A DNA stretch of 64,000 nt from Ambrosia x helenae (taxonomy: Eukaryota; Streptophyta; Magnoliopsida; Asterales; Asteraceae), in contig CM061224.1 in assembly GCA_030844895.1 (NCBI GenBank), positions 26,617,992 to 26,681,991 of the forward strand, in the 5' to 3' direction. Made by a program: the position numbers and the translations under genes. Shown in pieces: positions 22,597-35,000 of the stretch. The first letter of the stretch is position 1. Every line of letters starts with the position of its first letter. A model generated the notes under the pieces. That model saw only the letters and a program-made list of their open reading frames with translations. It was not told where the DNA came from and did no database searches.

Positions 22597-25261
22597 TGTG
22601 ACACCCGGCAAACTCAGGTTAGTAACGTTGACTAAACTAGCAAGTCTACCTTAGCGAGTCATGCATATTACGTCCTTAACGGGGTCAGTCGAGTCGGTAT
22701 GATGATTCTGGGAATCATCGGGAGTCGTTATGATGACCCGCGGGGTCATCGGGAGTCGGTCCATAACTATGGGTACAAGGATCGGCGATTCGTGGAATCG
22801 CCGGGTTTAATGCACACACGAGTCTCGAGTCCCGGGAATTGGTGAACGGATGTAAACGTGTTAGTTATCATGCATTATATGTTTGAAATCATTATGTGAC
22901 TTATCGGTATGTGAATACGTGTTTAAATATGTTAAAATAGTGTTTAACGCGCCAAAAACTCGTTCCAGCACCACAGGGGCGATTAGGACCCCTGATCGCC
23001 TATATGTTGGGGCGAGTAGGACACATATCAGGCGATTGGGAGCTAATCGCCTGATGTTTCATGCGATTAGGCCCCCAATCGCATGATATGCACTGCTAAT
23101 CGCATGAACAGCAGAGTCCGGGTCAAAACACCTATAAATAGAACCCTTAACTCCCCAAACACCTCTAGAACAACCCTAGCTGCTCCCAAACCACCCACAC
23201 ACCTTGAAACACCTCTGGAACTCTTTTTGCTACAAAAATCACCATCTCCAAGCTTACACACCTTCCTTTAACAAAACCCAAGGTGTGTTCTTCATCCCTA
23301 ACCTTTGTAAAGTTGTTATTTTGAGTTCCCCAAAGGTCCAGACCTTGTTTTACTAAATTGTGTCTTTAAAAACCTTTCAAAAGAGTTCTAAACCTAGTCT
23401 ACACCTTAATGCTTGTTATTTATGAAGTTTGCATGCATATGTTGGTCTTCTTGGTGATTATAACATGAATGTTTTCAAGATATGATTGTACTTCTGCTAT
23501 GTAGAGATCATTAGGAAGGTTGTCTTAGAAATTTTAGCCATTATTGTGGTGTTTTGAAGAAAATGTGTATTTTGACCCATTTGTATGTTCTTGAAGATTT
23601 AGGATGATTATGGTATGATTGTTGATGCAATGTTGATTAGAATTGATACTAGGAAGATGTAGAACAGAGGTTTGATGATTTACATGTTTGTAAAGTTTGA
23701 AATCTGATTGTTTCCATTTAAGGAAAGATAAGGTTGGTTGGTGAAACCTAGTACTTTGCCATTTTAGGAAATAATTGCTTAGAACATGATAGATCAGTGA
23801 TATGTTGGTGGTTTTTGCTTGAAATGGGTTGGTAAATGATTTAGGTTTGATATTGGGTGTTGTTGCATGTTTCGGATCTGATTTGGAGGGTTAAACGCGC
23901 GAAAATCCGTTACACAGCAGCAACAGGCGATTAGGAATCCTAATCGCCTGATGCCATGCGATTATGCAGACTAAAGGGCGATTAGGACCCTAATCGCCTC
24001 ATACTTCATGCGATTAGGCCCCTAATCGCCTGTAGGCTGATGCCTACTCGCGTGTGACCTTCCTAATCGCATGTACTGCTGTCGTGAACGCGTTTTGACA
24101 TCCCGGAACACGATTTGACACCTAGGAACATGCTAGGAACCCCGGGATACACCCAATGACTTAGTAAGACGTATTCGGACCTGATTATGCGTTAAACGGA
24201 CATTATGCTAGACTTGGTGAATTATTGCGCGTGCTAAGTGTTTAATTGCATATGTTGCATGATGTCTTGTATTTATCTAACACGTGGAATGTCGGGTCAC
24301 CAATGGGATGTCGAGTCTTGTCTGGCACGGTCGGTTTAACAGTTAAAGGTGTTTTCAAACGTTTATGGTCACGGTCTGGACATTCGGGGACTAGTTAGCC
24401 TGCGGGTTATTAGTCCAATACTTATGCACATCTTATGATAGGTCGCCGCTATTTGGGGCTATCATAACATAATTACTTAACTGTTTTCAAGAAACGCAAT
24501 CCAAGGTGAGTTTCACAGCCCCACTTTTACTGTCTTGCTTTCGGGGGGGAGAAACATGCTTTGTACGAACTATTTGAAGGTCATGTTATACTATGGGCAC
24601 TTTATGTTACTATACGGCTTTTATGGAAAGTCCCAGGGGGAAACCATGAATGTGCGGGAACGCACAACGGGGGAAATGTGGATAGATCTATTGGGCCTCA
24701 CAAGCCCCACTCGACGGCGGGGCCGGGCGGGTGCATATTGTCTCTACCTATCGGGTTACCGAGGCATCGGTAGCCCAGTCGTCTGGGCTGGTATCATCTT
24801 TTGGTTCATGTTTAGTAATGGGTTCCCAACCGTAGTAGTAAAAACACTTAACGTCTAGCTAACGTTCTTATGACATAGTATTAACGGAAATGATCTTTGT
24901 GAACTTGCGACAACACTTTTATAAAAGAAAACCTGTGAACTCACCAGCATTATATGTTGACATTTTTGGCATGTTTTCTCAGGTCGCTAAGGTAACAGTC
25001 AAGGGGCTAGGCGCACGGAGTCATGCACAGCGTCTAATATTTTGAAGCATATTAAACAATGTTTTGTAAACAATGATATGTCTTTTGGTTGTAAACACGA
25101 ATGCTTCCGCTGCTGGTTTACAGCTCAAAGCATGATATTTTGGTTTTAAATATAATTATGAATGCATGTTTGTTGAATGTTTATTGTGATCGTTGACTGA
25201 GATCCTGGTGTGTCACGCGCCTCGCGGTAAAACCCCGCACGTGGAATTTGAGGGTGTGACA
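22597..25261 (+). repeat. 3' LTR of element 1
   Basis: Near-identical to 14494-17165, with the same borders, TATA box and motif arrays. Its final base lies one base before the AATG target duplicate that supplies the RPA70-like start codon. Confidence 0.92.
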
Positions 25262-25262
25262 A

Positions 25263-27401
25263 ATGGCTGCTGTAGATGCAAATGAGTTTACAATGGTTAA
25301 CCAAATTCATGTAAACCGAAACAGTGTGGCGTTAAAGCTAAAGATTATTCGGGTTTGGCGTCTACCCGATCGTCGCAATCCTAGTGATGTGTACTCAATT
25401 GAAATGATCCTATGTGATGAAAATGTAAAACTTAACCACACGTTTTTTTTTCCATCCTATTATTTTTAAATTTCATTAATTTTTTTTATATTGTGATGCT
25501 TTTAATTTTAATGTATATCAATTATCTTCTTTTTTTTATAATCAACAGGGTGACAAGATTCAAGCCAATGTATTTAAGCGGTTGTTTTTTAAATTCGAGA
25601 GGTTTCTGATTGAAAATTCTTCTCTTATTATAAGAAACCCAGGAGTTGGGGTCAATTCTTCTAAATACAAGTATGCTCCAAACTCAAACAAACTCTGCTT
25701 CAATATGAATACTCAAGTTTCCGAATATCATGGTTTCCAAGGTCCAGATTTTGGTTTCTCTTTTGTGCCCTTTCAAAGAATTCTGGAAAGGGATGTTGAT
25801 GAATATGTTACAATAGGTATATTTTCGTTTTAATGTTTTTTTTTAATCACAACCAAACAATCGCAGTAAATTTATAACTTATCTTTAATTAATGTTTATT
25901 TTATAATTGATCTTAGATGTTATTGGACATGTTAACAAGTTCTTTAGCAATGATGATAAAGAAAAAAAGGTTGTCGCTGATAAAAAGAGGTTAACAATGG
26001 AAGTTCAAGATATCGAGTATGTATTATTTATTTATTTTTATTTTTTTTGCATTTTATATATAAAAAAAATTACGTACCTTTATAAATTCTTTATTTATTT
26101 TTTACTAAAATAATTTGTACTTTTGTGAAGGGGCTTGCGCATCTATTTAACGTTGTGGGATAGTTATGCCATGGAGATGTCTAAATATGTTGCAACTCAT
26201 CAAACAGAGAAAGAATTTATAATAATAATGCAGTTTGGCCGTTTGAAGTTTTATAATGGTTGTATAATGTTAATCTATTTATATATTGTTATAATTATAT
26301 TTATACGTTCATTATATTTTGCATTATATATTAAGTTCTAACCTCTATTATTTTTTTTTATTAAATAAAAAAATATTTTTTCCTAATTTTTTTTTATATA
26401 GGAAAACCGTATGTTTCTAACTCTTTTGGAGATCGTGTTAGTCGACTTTTCATAAATGGAGATATTGAAGATATAAAGCTCTACAAAATAGGGTATGTAC
26501 TATTAAGTTTTTAAACACGAATTACACAACCTTTATAAACAGTCTCAATAAATATGTAATGTGTATGTATGTAATTATTTTTCTCAGGTTGGGTAAGAAA
26601 ATCGCTGATAATCCTTCCTCTTCTCTTCAACCATATGGAACTTCTATGTTTTGCTCTGATGAAGATGAATTTGTCCATAACACTCCTTTTAGTAACATTG
26701 GCGACATTTGTGAGATTCAAGATGTAAGTATAATGTTCATACTTAAATACGATATTTATAATTAAATATAATAAATTGTAATGAAGTTAAAACTATAATT
26801 TTATTTTAATATTAATTTCCTTTGTATACCATATACTATCTTATTTTGGTAACAAACTATAATATTCATACAGGCGCAGCCTTTGGTATTATTGGGTACT
26901 ATTAAACACCTGTTTACTGAAATTGGCTGGTACTACATGGGATGCCCCAAATGCACAAAAAAATGTAGTATTGATTATATAATCAAGCAGGTTGGTGAAG
27001 GAAGTTCAGATTTTCAGGAAGAAAAGGTTTACGAGTGTTTGAATGATAGTTGTAGTGCCAAAAAAGTTGAGCCTACACCAAGGTCGGATATATTTTTAAC
27101 ATCTATTATAATTTTCACAAATCTACTTTCATTTCAACCCAACTTAGTTATAAATTTTTGTTGTTTTTTTTTTCAAATTTTTTTTTCTAGGTTTAAAATT
27201 CAGGTTCGTGTGCAAGACGTTAATGGTGCTGTATCGCTTACGTTGTTTCATCGTGACGTTGCACAACTTATTAGTAAAAGTGCTTCTGAATTGCTTGATT
27301 TGAATACGGTATTCCTTATTTTTAGGAACCGATTTTAAGTATACAATTATTTTTAATAATTCCTTAATTATGGTTTTGTAATAATTATCTATTTGGTTAT
27401 T

Positions 27402-27439
<38 letters not shown>

Positions 27440-28081
27440 GGTTGGTGATACAGTTGAATATCCTGAAGAGATTAAGACTTTGTTAGACAGAGAGTTTGCT
27501 TTTAAAATCTTTGTCTCTGGCTTCAATTTAAACAACAAATATGATGTTTATGGTGTAACTAAGATAACTGATGATCCAACAATTATCTCGCATCTTAAGA
27601 AAAAGTTGTATGTAGGACAGGTACATATTCGAATTCCATTTCACATAACTTTGCAAATTTTATTTACGTAAGACTTTGTTACATTTCTAAGTTTTTGCAT
27701 TTTTTTTTCAGCCTGCTGAATCAGAATCACTTCACACGTCTCTCATAGCAATGCCGTCTAATGTTATTTCTGCTTCCAAGATACCATTTTCACAAACACA
27801 TATTTTCATAGTAATACATTTTACTCATTTTTTCTTTCATACACAATCACTGATGATCCTGATATATATGTTTGTAACTATATTTTGTTTAGGAATCTGA
27901 CACAGGCGATAATGATACGCCAATTTCCATTGTTGATAAGAAAGTTTACGCTGAAGGAGAACAATGTTCTATCAGTTCCAAGTATCAAATGGTTAAGCGT
28001 AAACTGATTGACGCAATCTCTGATGATGAAAGCACACCAACTCCTTCAACTAAGATTGGAAGTGGTGGTAGTATGGAGTAA
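25263..28081 (+). CDS. RPA70-like ssDNA-binding protein, copy A
   Basis: Eleven-exon model: 25263-25424, 25549-25816, 25917-26016, 26131-26258, 26402-26492, 26588-26723, 26874-27082, 27191-27308, 27441-27620, 27712-27810, 27893-28081; 559 residues, frame kept throughout. It should bind single-stranded DNA as the large subunit of replication protein A does. First OB fold (DUF223-type) at about residues 10-120 with IEMILCDENGDKIQA; second OB fold about 144-245 (DVIGHV...LTLWDSYA); RPA C-terminal domain about 297-460 with a zinc ribbon C319, C322, C350, C355. The RPA70N protein-interaction domain is absent, as in plant RPA1-like and Helitron-borne forms. The start is the ATG duplicated by element 1; its native promoter lies 10.8 kb upstream. 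The exon 10 donor (ATA|GTAATA) is the weakest junction. Confidence 0.8.
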
Positions 28082-28652
28082 CTTAAAATTACGTTGAGCC
28101 TCTCGTCTTCCTAAACCCAAAATGAAGAGGATTTGTTTGCTATGCTTATGGTCAACGAGTTTCATTGCTTTATGTTTTGTTTTTTTAATAATTTTGAACA
28201 ATTTCTACTTTGTTATTTTCTCTTTATACCATGATATGGTTTCCTCTTTTTATTAAGTTTCATAACGATCTTAATATTTAATAAATGCGTTTGCTTGATT
28301 GATAAGTATGTTTTCATCCATTTCAATATTATGTTGAGTAAATATAGATACAACTAGATTGGTGGATGTACTCATCAAACATAATATTCAGTTTTATTTT
28401 TGTATGATTCATATCTAATTAAAACTAAATAAATTGTAACATAAATATGTAGATATATTCAATTTTTTTACTGAAATATATGTATGTGATACAAGGAAAA
28501 ATGATCGGCCCAATAGCTTGCTAACACAATCCCATATAACATACATATCATACATATTATATAACATATTGGGTTTACATTTTTTTAAGCGGCATAGGCC
28601 CGATTTACATGTTTTTATTATGTGAGCTTCAGCCCAACAACAATCTGTGTCA
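28082..28652. other. 3' flank of RPA copy A, no gene seen
   Basis: AT-rich trailer and spacer. No splice-supported frame or repeat of note. Confidence 0.5.
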
Positions 28653-28725
28653 TTATATACCTACCTAAATCATAATTGTTTCACTTTTTCATTTATCTTC
28701 TCCCAAAAAACCACTTTACCAATAT
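28653..28725 (+). promoter_or_regulatory. Probable promoter and first 5' UTR exon of the single-B3 gene
   Basis: TTATATA at 28653-28659 is followed by a pyrimidine-rich leader and a good donor (AATAT|GTAAGATC at 28725/28726). The next acceptor that fits is TGAATGCAG at 50834, which leads into the exon with the start codon. If correct, the retroelement nest lies inside this 5' UTR intron. Without the nest the intron would be about 0.94 kb. Transcript data are needed. Confidence 0.4.
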
Positions 28726-28792
28726 GTAAGATCTTCTTCACTTTTTAATTCCTTTCGATTATTTCAATGATTTGCAGATCTTATCTTAATAT

Positions 28793-29210
28793 TGTGGGGT
28801 ATATGTTAATAATCTATGTATTTTTTTATTATCACTATGATAACCGATTCCTTTTCATGATTCATGTGCAATCAAATCTCTCATCTATCTAAACTAATCG
28901 TGTATTTTCAGTTGTAAGTTCAGTTGTATGTATTTTTTAACAAGCATTGTTTGATCTTTAATGTTAATTTTATAAAGAATCAGTGTTAAATATAGATGAG
29001 TATTTTGTAACAAGCATTGTTTGATCTTTAATGTGGGGTATATGTTAGTAATCGATGTATTTTTTTATTATCACAATGATATATGATATTTTCATGATGC
29101 ATGTGCAATCAAATCTCTCATCTATCTATATTAATCGTGTATGTTCAGTTGTAATGTTAGTTATATGTATTTTGTAACAAGCATTGTATGATCTTGCATG
29201 TATGTAAATA
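28793..29210 (+). repeat. Tandem duplication, period about 239 bases
   Basis: TGTGGGGTATATGTTA at 28793 recurs at 29032, with similar following sequence (ATCAAATCTCTCATCTATCT, AACAAGCATTGT). The second copy is partial. It lies in the presumed 5' UTR intron. Confidence 0.75.
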
Positions 29211-30382
29211 ATGGTTTGTATTATCATGGTATTTTCGAAATATGTATACTTTTGTAATTATTTGTTTTTTTTGTAACCTAATAGTCAGTGTATGAATTAT
29301 ATAAATATACATATCGAAACTGGTTGTAGTATTGTTTTCGTTTGTCACACCCTCAAATTCCACTTGCGGGGTTTTACCGCGAGGCGCATGACAAACCAGG
29401 ATTAAAGTCAACGGTCACAATAAACAACACTATATGCATAACACAAAACCCAAAAGATATAATTATAAAAGCATAAACTGTAGCGGAAGCTTTAAATGTT
29501 TACAACCCAAAAGACATAGTTCAAATGTTTAATGAAGACCATGCTCTAAACCCTAGACGCCCGTGCCGACTCGTGCGCCTAGATCCAGTTGTTGCTACCT
29601 TAGCGACCTGAGAAAAACATGCCAAAAGACGTCAACATATAATGCTGGTGAGTTCACAGGTTTGTTCAAAAATGTTATCCAAATGTTACCATGTCCATAC
29701 TATATCAATGCTACCAAGTACGCTAGCTAGGCGTATGTTTTATTACTACTACGATTGGAAACCATTACTGGACACGTTTAGCAATGTTTAGCATGTTTAG
29801 CAGCCCGTAATGTTCAGCACGATAATGTTCCTGTTCGAGACAATATGCACCCGCCCGGCCCTCCAAGCCGACGAGTGGGGCAGGTCACGCCCAATAGATC
29901 TATCCACATTTCCCCCGTTGTGCAACCCCGCACATTCATGGTTTCCCCCGGGACTTTCAAAAGATCGCATAGTACACAAGTTCAAAACCATAGTATGACA
30001 TATGTTACCAAAACAGTTTAGCGCATGTTTTCTCCCCCAAAAGGTAAAGCAGTAAAAGTGGGGCCGTGAACTCACCTTAGATTGCGTTCCTCAAATGTAA
30101 GTAAAAGATGTTTAGCCCTTGATGATCCCTCTACCGGAGATCTATCAAAATGTTCACATAAGTGTTCCGACTAATAACCATAAGGTTATCTAGTCCCCGA
30201 TTGTCCAGATCATAACCAAGTATGTTTTTAAACGTGTTTACGTGTTTAACCGACACACTAGACCGACCCGACATCCCGTTGGTGACCCATTACCCTAACT
30301 AATCAAGTACACATAGATTACACGCAAGGTTCAAGCATAAAACACTTAGTTTGTATCAAAAATCTCATTTTTGTTAACGTAG

Positions 30383-30570
30383 GGTCGAATGTGACTGTAA
30401 GTGGTCGAAGGTGTCCTTATTTGGTCGAATGTGTCTTTGAAATTCCACCTTCGCCCCTTTTCCTCCCACCTTCGCCCACTTGTAGCACCTTCGCCCCTTC
30501 AGCTTCCAGGTTCGACCCCTAGAATCCACCTTCGACCGTTCGACTGGTCGAAGGTATTCCAGGTTCGCCC
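30383..30570. repeat. Inverted-motif array in the element 2 LTR (leader side)
   Basis: Repeated GGTCGAAGGTG and its complement CACCTTCGCC, with variants GGTCGAATGTG and AGGTTCGCCCC. It lies about 770-950 bases downstream of the TATA box, the same relative place as the second array in element 1. Copies are at about 36808-37022, 44762-44976 and 48960-49150. Confidence 0.85.
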
Positions 30571-31328
30571 CTGATGTCAGATTTTTCCAAAAACGCGTCG
30601 AAAAACATCCGAAAACATCACGAAACATCATGAGTTACAGCAGTCAAGCATCATTAATATATTCCTACGAAACCCTACCAATTTTACCCCAAAATCTATC
30701 CGTTTGACAAGTTTCCTAAAATAGTAAATTATGGAGATGTCACATCATCATGCATGAAAATATTACCCAATTAGGAAACTTTCTGAAATCGATCAATAAT
30801 CATTTATCATACTCGAACCATCATGAACAAGAAACCCCTATCATAACCTTATCATAATCATCCAACAACAAACCCTAAATCTAACTAAAAACCCCTTTAA
30901 TCGCCAAAACACCATCAACAATCAAAGGTAACATGTTTCAATCATAACCCATCATTAATAACAGCCCTAGGTTGTTGTCATATCATCTATACAACAAGTA
31001 ATCATCAAACAATGCATAATATCATACTAACACATGTTTATTTGCATAAAAACTCATTGTTTATGAATAGGTTTTGGTTAGGAAAGGTTTTTATTCATAA
31101 AATAGGTTGATATCAGATCTGGACCCTTGGGGTTTAGATTAAAACAAGTCAAAATTGTTTAAAAAGGATTTGTAATGAAGAACACACCTTAGATCTTCAC
31201 TTGTAATGATTTAGAGAGTTAGGTTATGAAAAACAAGCTCAAAAACTCCTTCCCCAATGATAATAGCTGATAGAGAGTGTTTGGAGGCGTTTAGGGTTTG
31301 TGAAATGGTGAAAAATGGCTAAGGATGG

Positions 31329-31336
31329 TATTTATA
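31329..31336 (-). promoter_or_regulatory. LTR TATA box, elements 2 and 3 (also 37779, 45733, 49907)
   Basis: TATAAATA on the minus strand in all four LTRs (31329-31336, 37779-37786, 45733-45740, 49907-49914), directly downstream of the motif array. Confidence 0.6.
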
Positions 31337-31344
31337 CCCAGTCC

Positions 31345-31500
31345 AGGTTCGCCCAGTTTATGTGGTCGAATGTGGAACTTTTCCACATTCGCCCTTTTTA
31401 ATGGTCGAATGTGGAATCTTTCCACATTCGCCCACTTTGTTTCCACATTCGCCCATTTCTCAAGTCCCATTTCCACATTCGCCCATTATTTCCACATTCA
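31345..31500. repeat. Inverted-motif array just upstream of the minus-strand TATA box
   Basis: Repeated GGTCGAATGTGGAA and TTCCACATTCGCCC, several as facing pairs that can form stems. Equivalent arrays lie at about 37796-37951, 45750-45905 and 49925-50080. Confidence 0.85.
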
Positions 31501-31925
31501 GGTCATCAGCACTTTTTAACACATGTTAACAGCACTTTTAACACATGTTAACCTTTTTCCAGTTTGTCGTGTTTAACGCATTCTAACACATCTTAACACA
31601 TAAGCATGCATCCATAGTCTATACTTAGCATGTTTAGGCACGTATAATCATTTGTACATCATTTAAGCAAGTATAAGCATACAATTCACCACACGACCCA
31701 TAATCTACACATATACTTAATTAGTTCATGTAATGTCACCAACGACGGAACCCGGTACTAATGTATTCCCAAAACGACTCCCAATGATCCTCCAGATCAT
31801 TGACCCTGGACAATCCTAATTTGACCCGACTCAACTGACCCAGTTAAGTTTGTTTATAAACGTTTCTCGCTAAGGTAGACTTAGATGTTACTATTATGTT
31901 TAAGCCGAACATGCCGGGTGTCACA

Positions 31926-32068
31926 TCATCCCCACGTTGAAAGAATTTTCGTCCCGAAAATTGCGCAAAGCCCAAAAAGAAAGAAACGGAAAGAACCGAA
32001 CAAAAAGAAAAAAAGAAACTTACCGGATGTCACATCATCCCACGTTGAAAGGAATCTCGACCCGAGAT
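31926..32068 (-). promoter_or_regulatory. Polypurine tract of element 2 and its duplicate
   Basis: On the minus strand GTGGGGATGA (31926-31935) abuts the LTR. A second tract at about 32035-32044 is followed by TGTGACATCCGG, an LTR-edge-like sequence. Element 3 has the same doubled arrangement at 38376-38384 and about 38480-38492. Confidence 0.75.
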
Positions 32069-35000
32069 TCATTCTGCTTCAGCAGTAACATGCCTTGATT
32101 CAAACGCACGCTTCGGAAAGAGATGAGGATACTTAGATTTCATCTGATCCTCCCGTTCCCATGTGAACTCAGGTCCACGGTTCGAGTTCCAACGAACTTT
32201 AACGATGCGGATTTTACTCCGACGAAGGCTACGAATCTTGTAGTCGAGAATCTCGACAGGTTCCTCCACAATGCGAAGACGATCATCCACCTTGATCTCT
32301 TCCAGTGGTACAATGAGAGATTCATCAGCCAAACACTTCTTCAAGTTAGACACATGGAAGACGTTGTGCACACTACCGAGCTCCGCCGGTAAGTCAAGTC
32401 TATATGCCACCGGCCCAATCCGATCCAGGATTGCGAACGGTCCGACGTAACGAGGGTTAAGCTTGCCACGCTTTCCAAAGCGTATGACGCCCTTCCATGG
32501 TGAAACTTTCAGAAGCACCTTGTCCCCAACCTGGAACTCTAGCGGTTTGCGACGGCGATCGGCATAGCTCTTCTGACGATCCCGTGCAGCAGCCAAACGT
32601 TGACGGATCTGTACGATTTTCTCTGAAGTTTCGTACACGAGTTCCGGACCAGTGAGCTGGCTCTCGCCCACCTCGGCCCAACAAAGTGGTGATCGGCATT
32701 TCCGTCCGTAAAGAGCCTCGAACGGAGCTTCCTTGATGCTAGAGTGATAGCTGTTGTTGTAGGAGAACTCCACCAACGGCAGGTGAATCTCCCAACTTTT
32801 GCCAAATCGATGACACATGCCCGCAGCATGTCCTCCAGTGTTTGTATCGTCCGCTCACTCCGGCCGTCAGTTTGCGGATGATAAGCCGTACTCATATCCA
32901 GCTGAGTACCCAAGGCCTTATGAAGAGCCTTCCAGAAACGCGAAGCAAAGCGGGAATCACGATCAGAAATGATAGAAACAGGCACCCCGTGCCGAGAGAC
33001 CACCTCCTTAAGGTAGAGTCGAGCCAACCGCTCGAGTCCGTCCGTTTCCTTAATAGGTATGAAGTGTGCCGATTTCGTCAACCGGTCGACGATCACCCAA
33101 ATCATGTCACAACCACTTGGTGATCTCGGTAACTTGGTGACGAAATCCATCGTGATCCGCTCCCACTTCCATTCTGGAATCTCAGGTTGCTGTAGGAGAC
33201 CAGACGGCTTCTGATACTCCACCTTGACCTTAGCACAGGTCAAGCATTTGCTCACATAGGAGGCTATATCAGCCTTCATGTTCGGCCACCAATAAAGTAT
33301 CTTCAGATCCTGATACATCTTATCGGAGCCTGGATGAATAGAATACCGGGATTTGTGAGCCTCGTCCAAGACAAGCTCCCGTAATCCCCCGAATAAAGGA
33401 ACCCAAACACGCCCAGCGAAGTAGTGTAGGCCATCAGACCTAAGCTCAAGGTGTTTGTCCGCACTGTGCATCGTTTCGGCCTTAAGGTTTTCCTCCTTCA
33501 AGGCATCCACCTGAGCCGAACGGATCCGGTCAGGTAAGGAGGAATGAATGGTAAGCTGCAAGGCTCGGACACGCCGAGGCTTCGCCGACTCTTTCCTGCT
33601 CAAGGCATCCGCCACAACGTTTGCCTTGCCAGGATGGTACTTAATCGCACAGTCGTAGTCGTTCAAGAGTTCAACCCAACGACGCTGCCGCATGTTTAAC
33701 ACCTTCTGGTCGAAAATATGCTGGAGACTCTTGTGATCGGTGTAAACTTCACACTTGGTACCGTACAAGTAATGTCTCCAGATTTTCAACGCAAAGACCA
33801 CTGCACCCAGTTCTAAGTCATGAGTAGTGTAATTCTTCTCATGAACTTTGAGTTGACGAGAAGCATAAGCAATAACCTTCCCGCGCTGCATCAACACGCA
33901 ACCAAGACCCCGAATGGAAGCATCACAGTACACAACGAAATCATCCGTACCCTCAGGAAGGGATAAGATAGGTACAGAACAAAGTTTAAGCTTCAGCATC
34001 TGAAATGCTGATTCCTGTGGTTCGTCCCAGTCGAACTTTCGGTCCTTCTGGGTGAGAGCAGTGAGGGGTTGAGCGATCTTCGAAAATCCCTCAATAAAAC
34101 GCCGATAGTAACCTGCAAGACCCAGGAATTGCCGCACCTCAGATGGCGTCTTTGGTGCTTCCCAGTCTTTAATAGCTTCGATCTTAGCCGGATCGACATG
34201 AATTCCCAGTTCATTCACCACATGCCCTAGGAATTGAACTTCACGTAACCAAAAATCGCACTTTGAGAACTTAGCATACAGCTGCTCCCGTCTCAAAAGT
34301 TCCAAGACCAACCGCAGATGTTCCTCATGATCCGCCTTGTTCTTGGAATAAATCAGAATGTCGTCAATGAACACGATGACGAACTTATCAAGGTACGGCT
34401 TACAAACGCGGTTCATCAAATCCATGAACACCGCCGGTGCGTTAGTGAGACCGAAAGGCATGACTAAGAACTCAAAATGGCCATAACGAGTGCGAAAAGC
34501 AGTCTTCTGGATGTCAGCTTCCCTGACGCGCAACTGGTGATAACCGGACCGCAAATCAATCTTCGAGTAGTAGCTAGAGCCCTGAAGCTGGTCAAAGAGA
34601 TCATCAATGCGAGGAAGAGGATAACGATTCTTGATAGTCACTTTGTTCAGCTCACGGTAATCGATACACATACGAAGACTCCCATCCTTCTTCTTCACAA
34701 ACAAAATAGGAGCTCCCCACGGGGACGAGCTCGGTCGGATGAAACCCTTTTCCAAGAGTTCCTGTAACTGGCTGGATAACTCTTGCATCTCGGGAGGTGC
34801 AAGACGATACGGAGCTCGGGCGATAGGAGCTGCGCCCGGAGCAAGATCAATACCAAACTCAACCTGACGATGGGGAGGAAGACCAGGCAAATCATCAGGA
34901 AACACATCAGAATAGTCACGAACCACCGGAATGTCCTCGATCTTCTTCTCATCGTCAGTAGAAACGTTAACAAGTGCCAGAATGGCCGAACAGCCCTTTC

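Larger units (their letters stand above)
14494..25261 (+). mobile_element. Element 1: full-length Ty3/gypsy chromovirus (Tekay/Del-like)
   Basis: Two near-identical LTRs (14494-17165 and 22597-25261) enclose a primer-binding site, an intron-containing gag-pol gene and a purine tract. The 4-base AATG is present on both sides (14490-14493 and 25262-25265) as target duplication. By eye the LTRs differ at about a dozen sites plus a G-run length difference near 16440/24542, so the insertion is recent. The coding region is open, and the C-terminal chromodomain-like segment places it with chromoviruses. It has inserted at the start codon of an RPA70-like gene. Confidence 0.9.
29343..31925 (-). repeat. 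3' LTR of element 2
   Basis: TGTCACACCC...GGGTGTCACA on the plus strand. Minus-strand TATA box TATAAATA at 31329-31336. Two motif arrays (GGTCGAATGTGG / CCACATTCGCCC and GGTCGAAGGTG / CACCTTCGCCCC) lie at about 31345-31500 and 30383-30570. Confidence 0.92.

Noticed and set aside
18509..22604. Many minus-strand and other-frame open frames across gag-pol
   Set aside because: They overlap the well-supported gag-pol frame and have no motifs of their own.
30383..31500. CRISPR-like reading of the regularly repeated TTCGCCC motifs
   Set aside because: The motifs are inverted and irregularly spaced, there are no unique spacers of constant length, and the context is a plant LTR.
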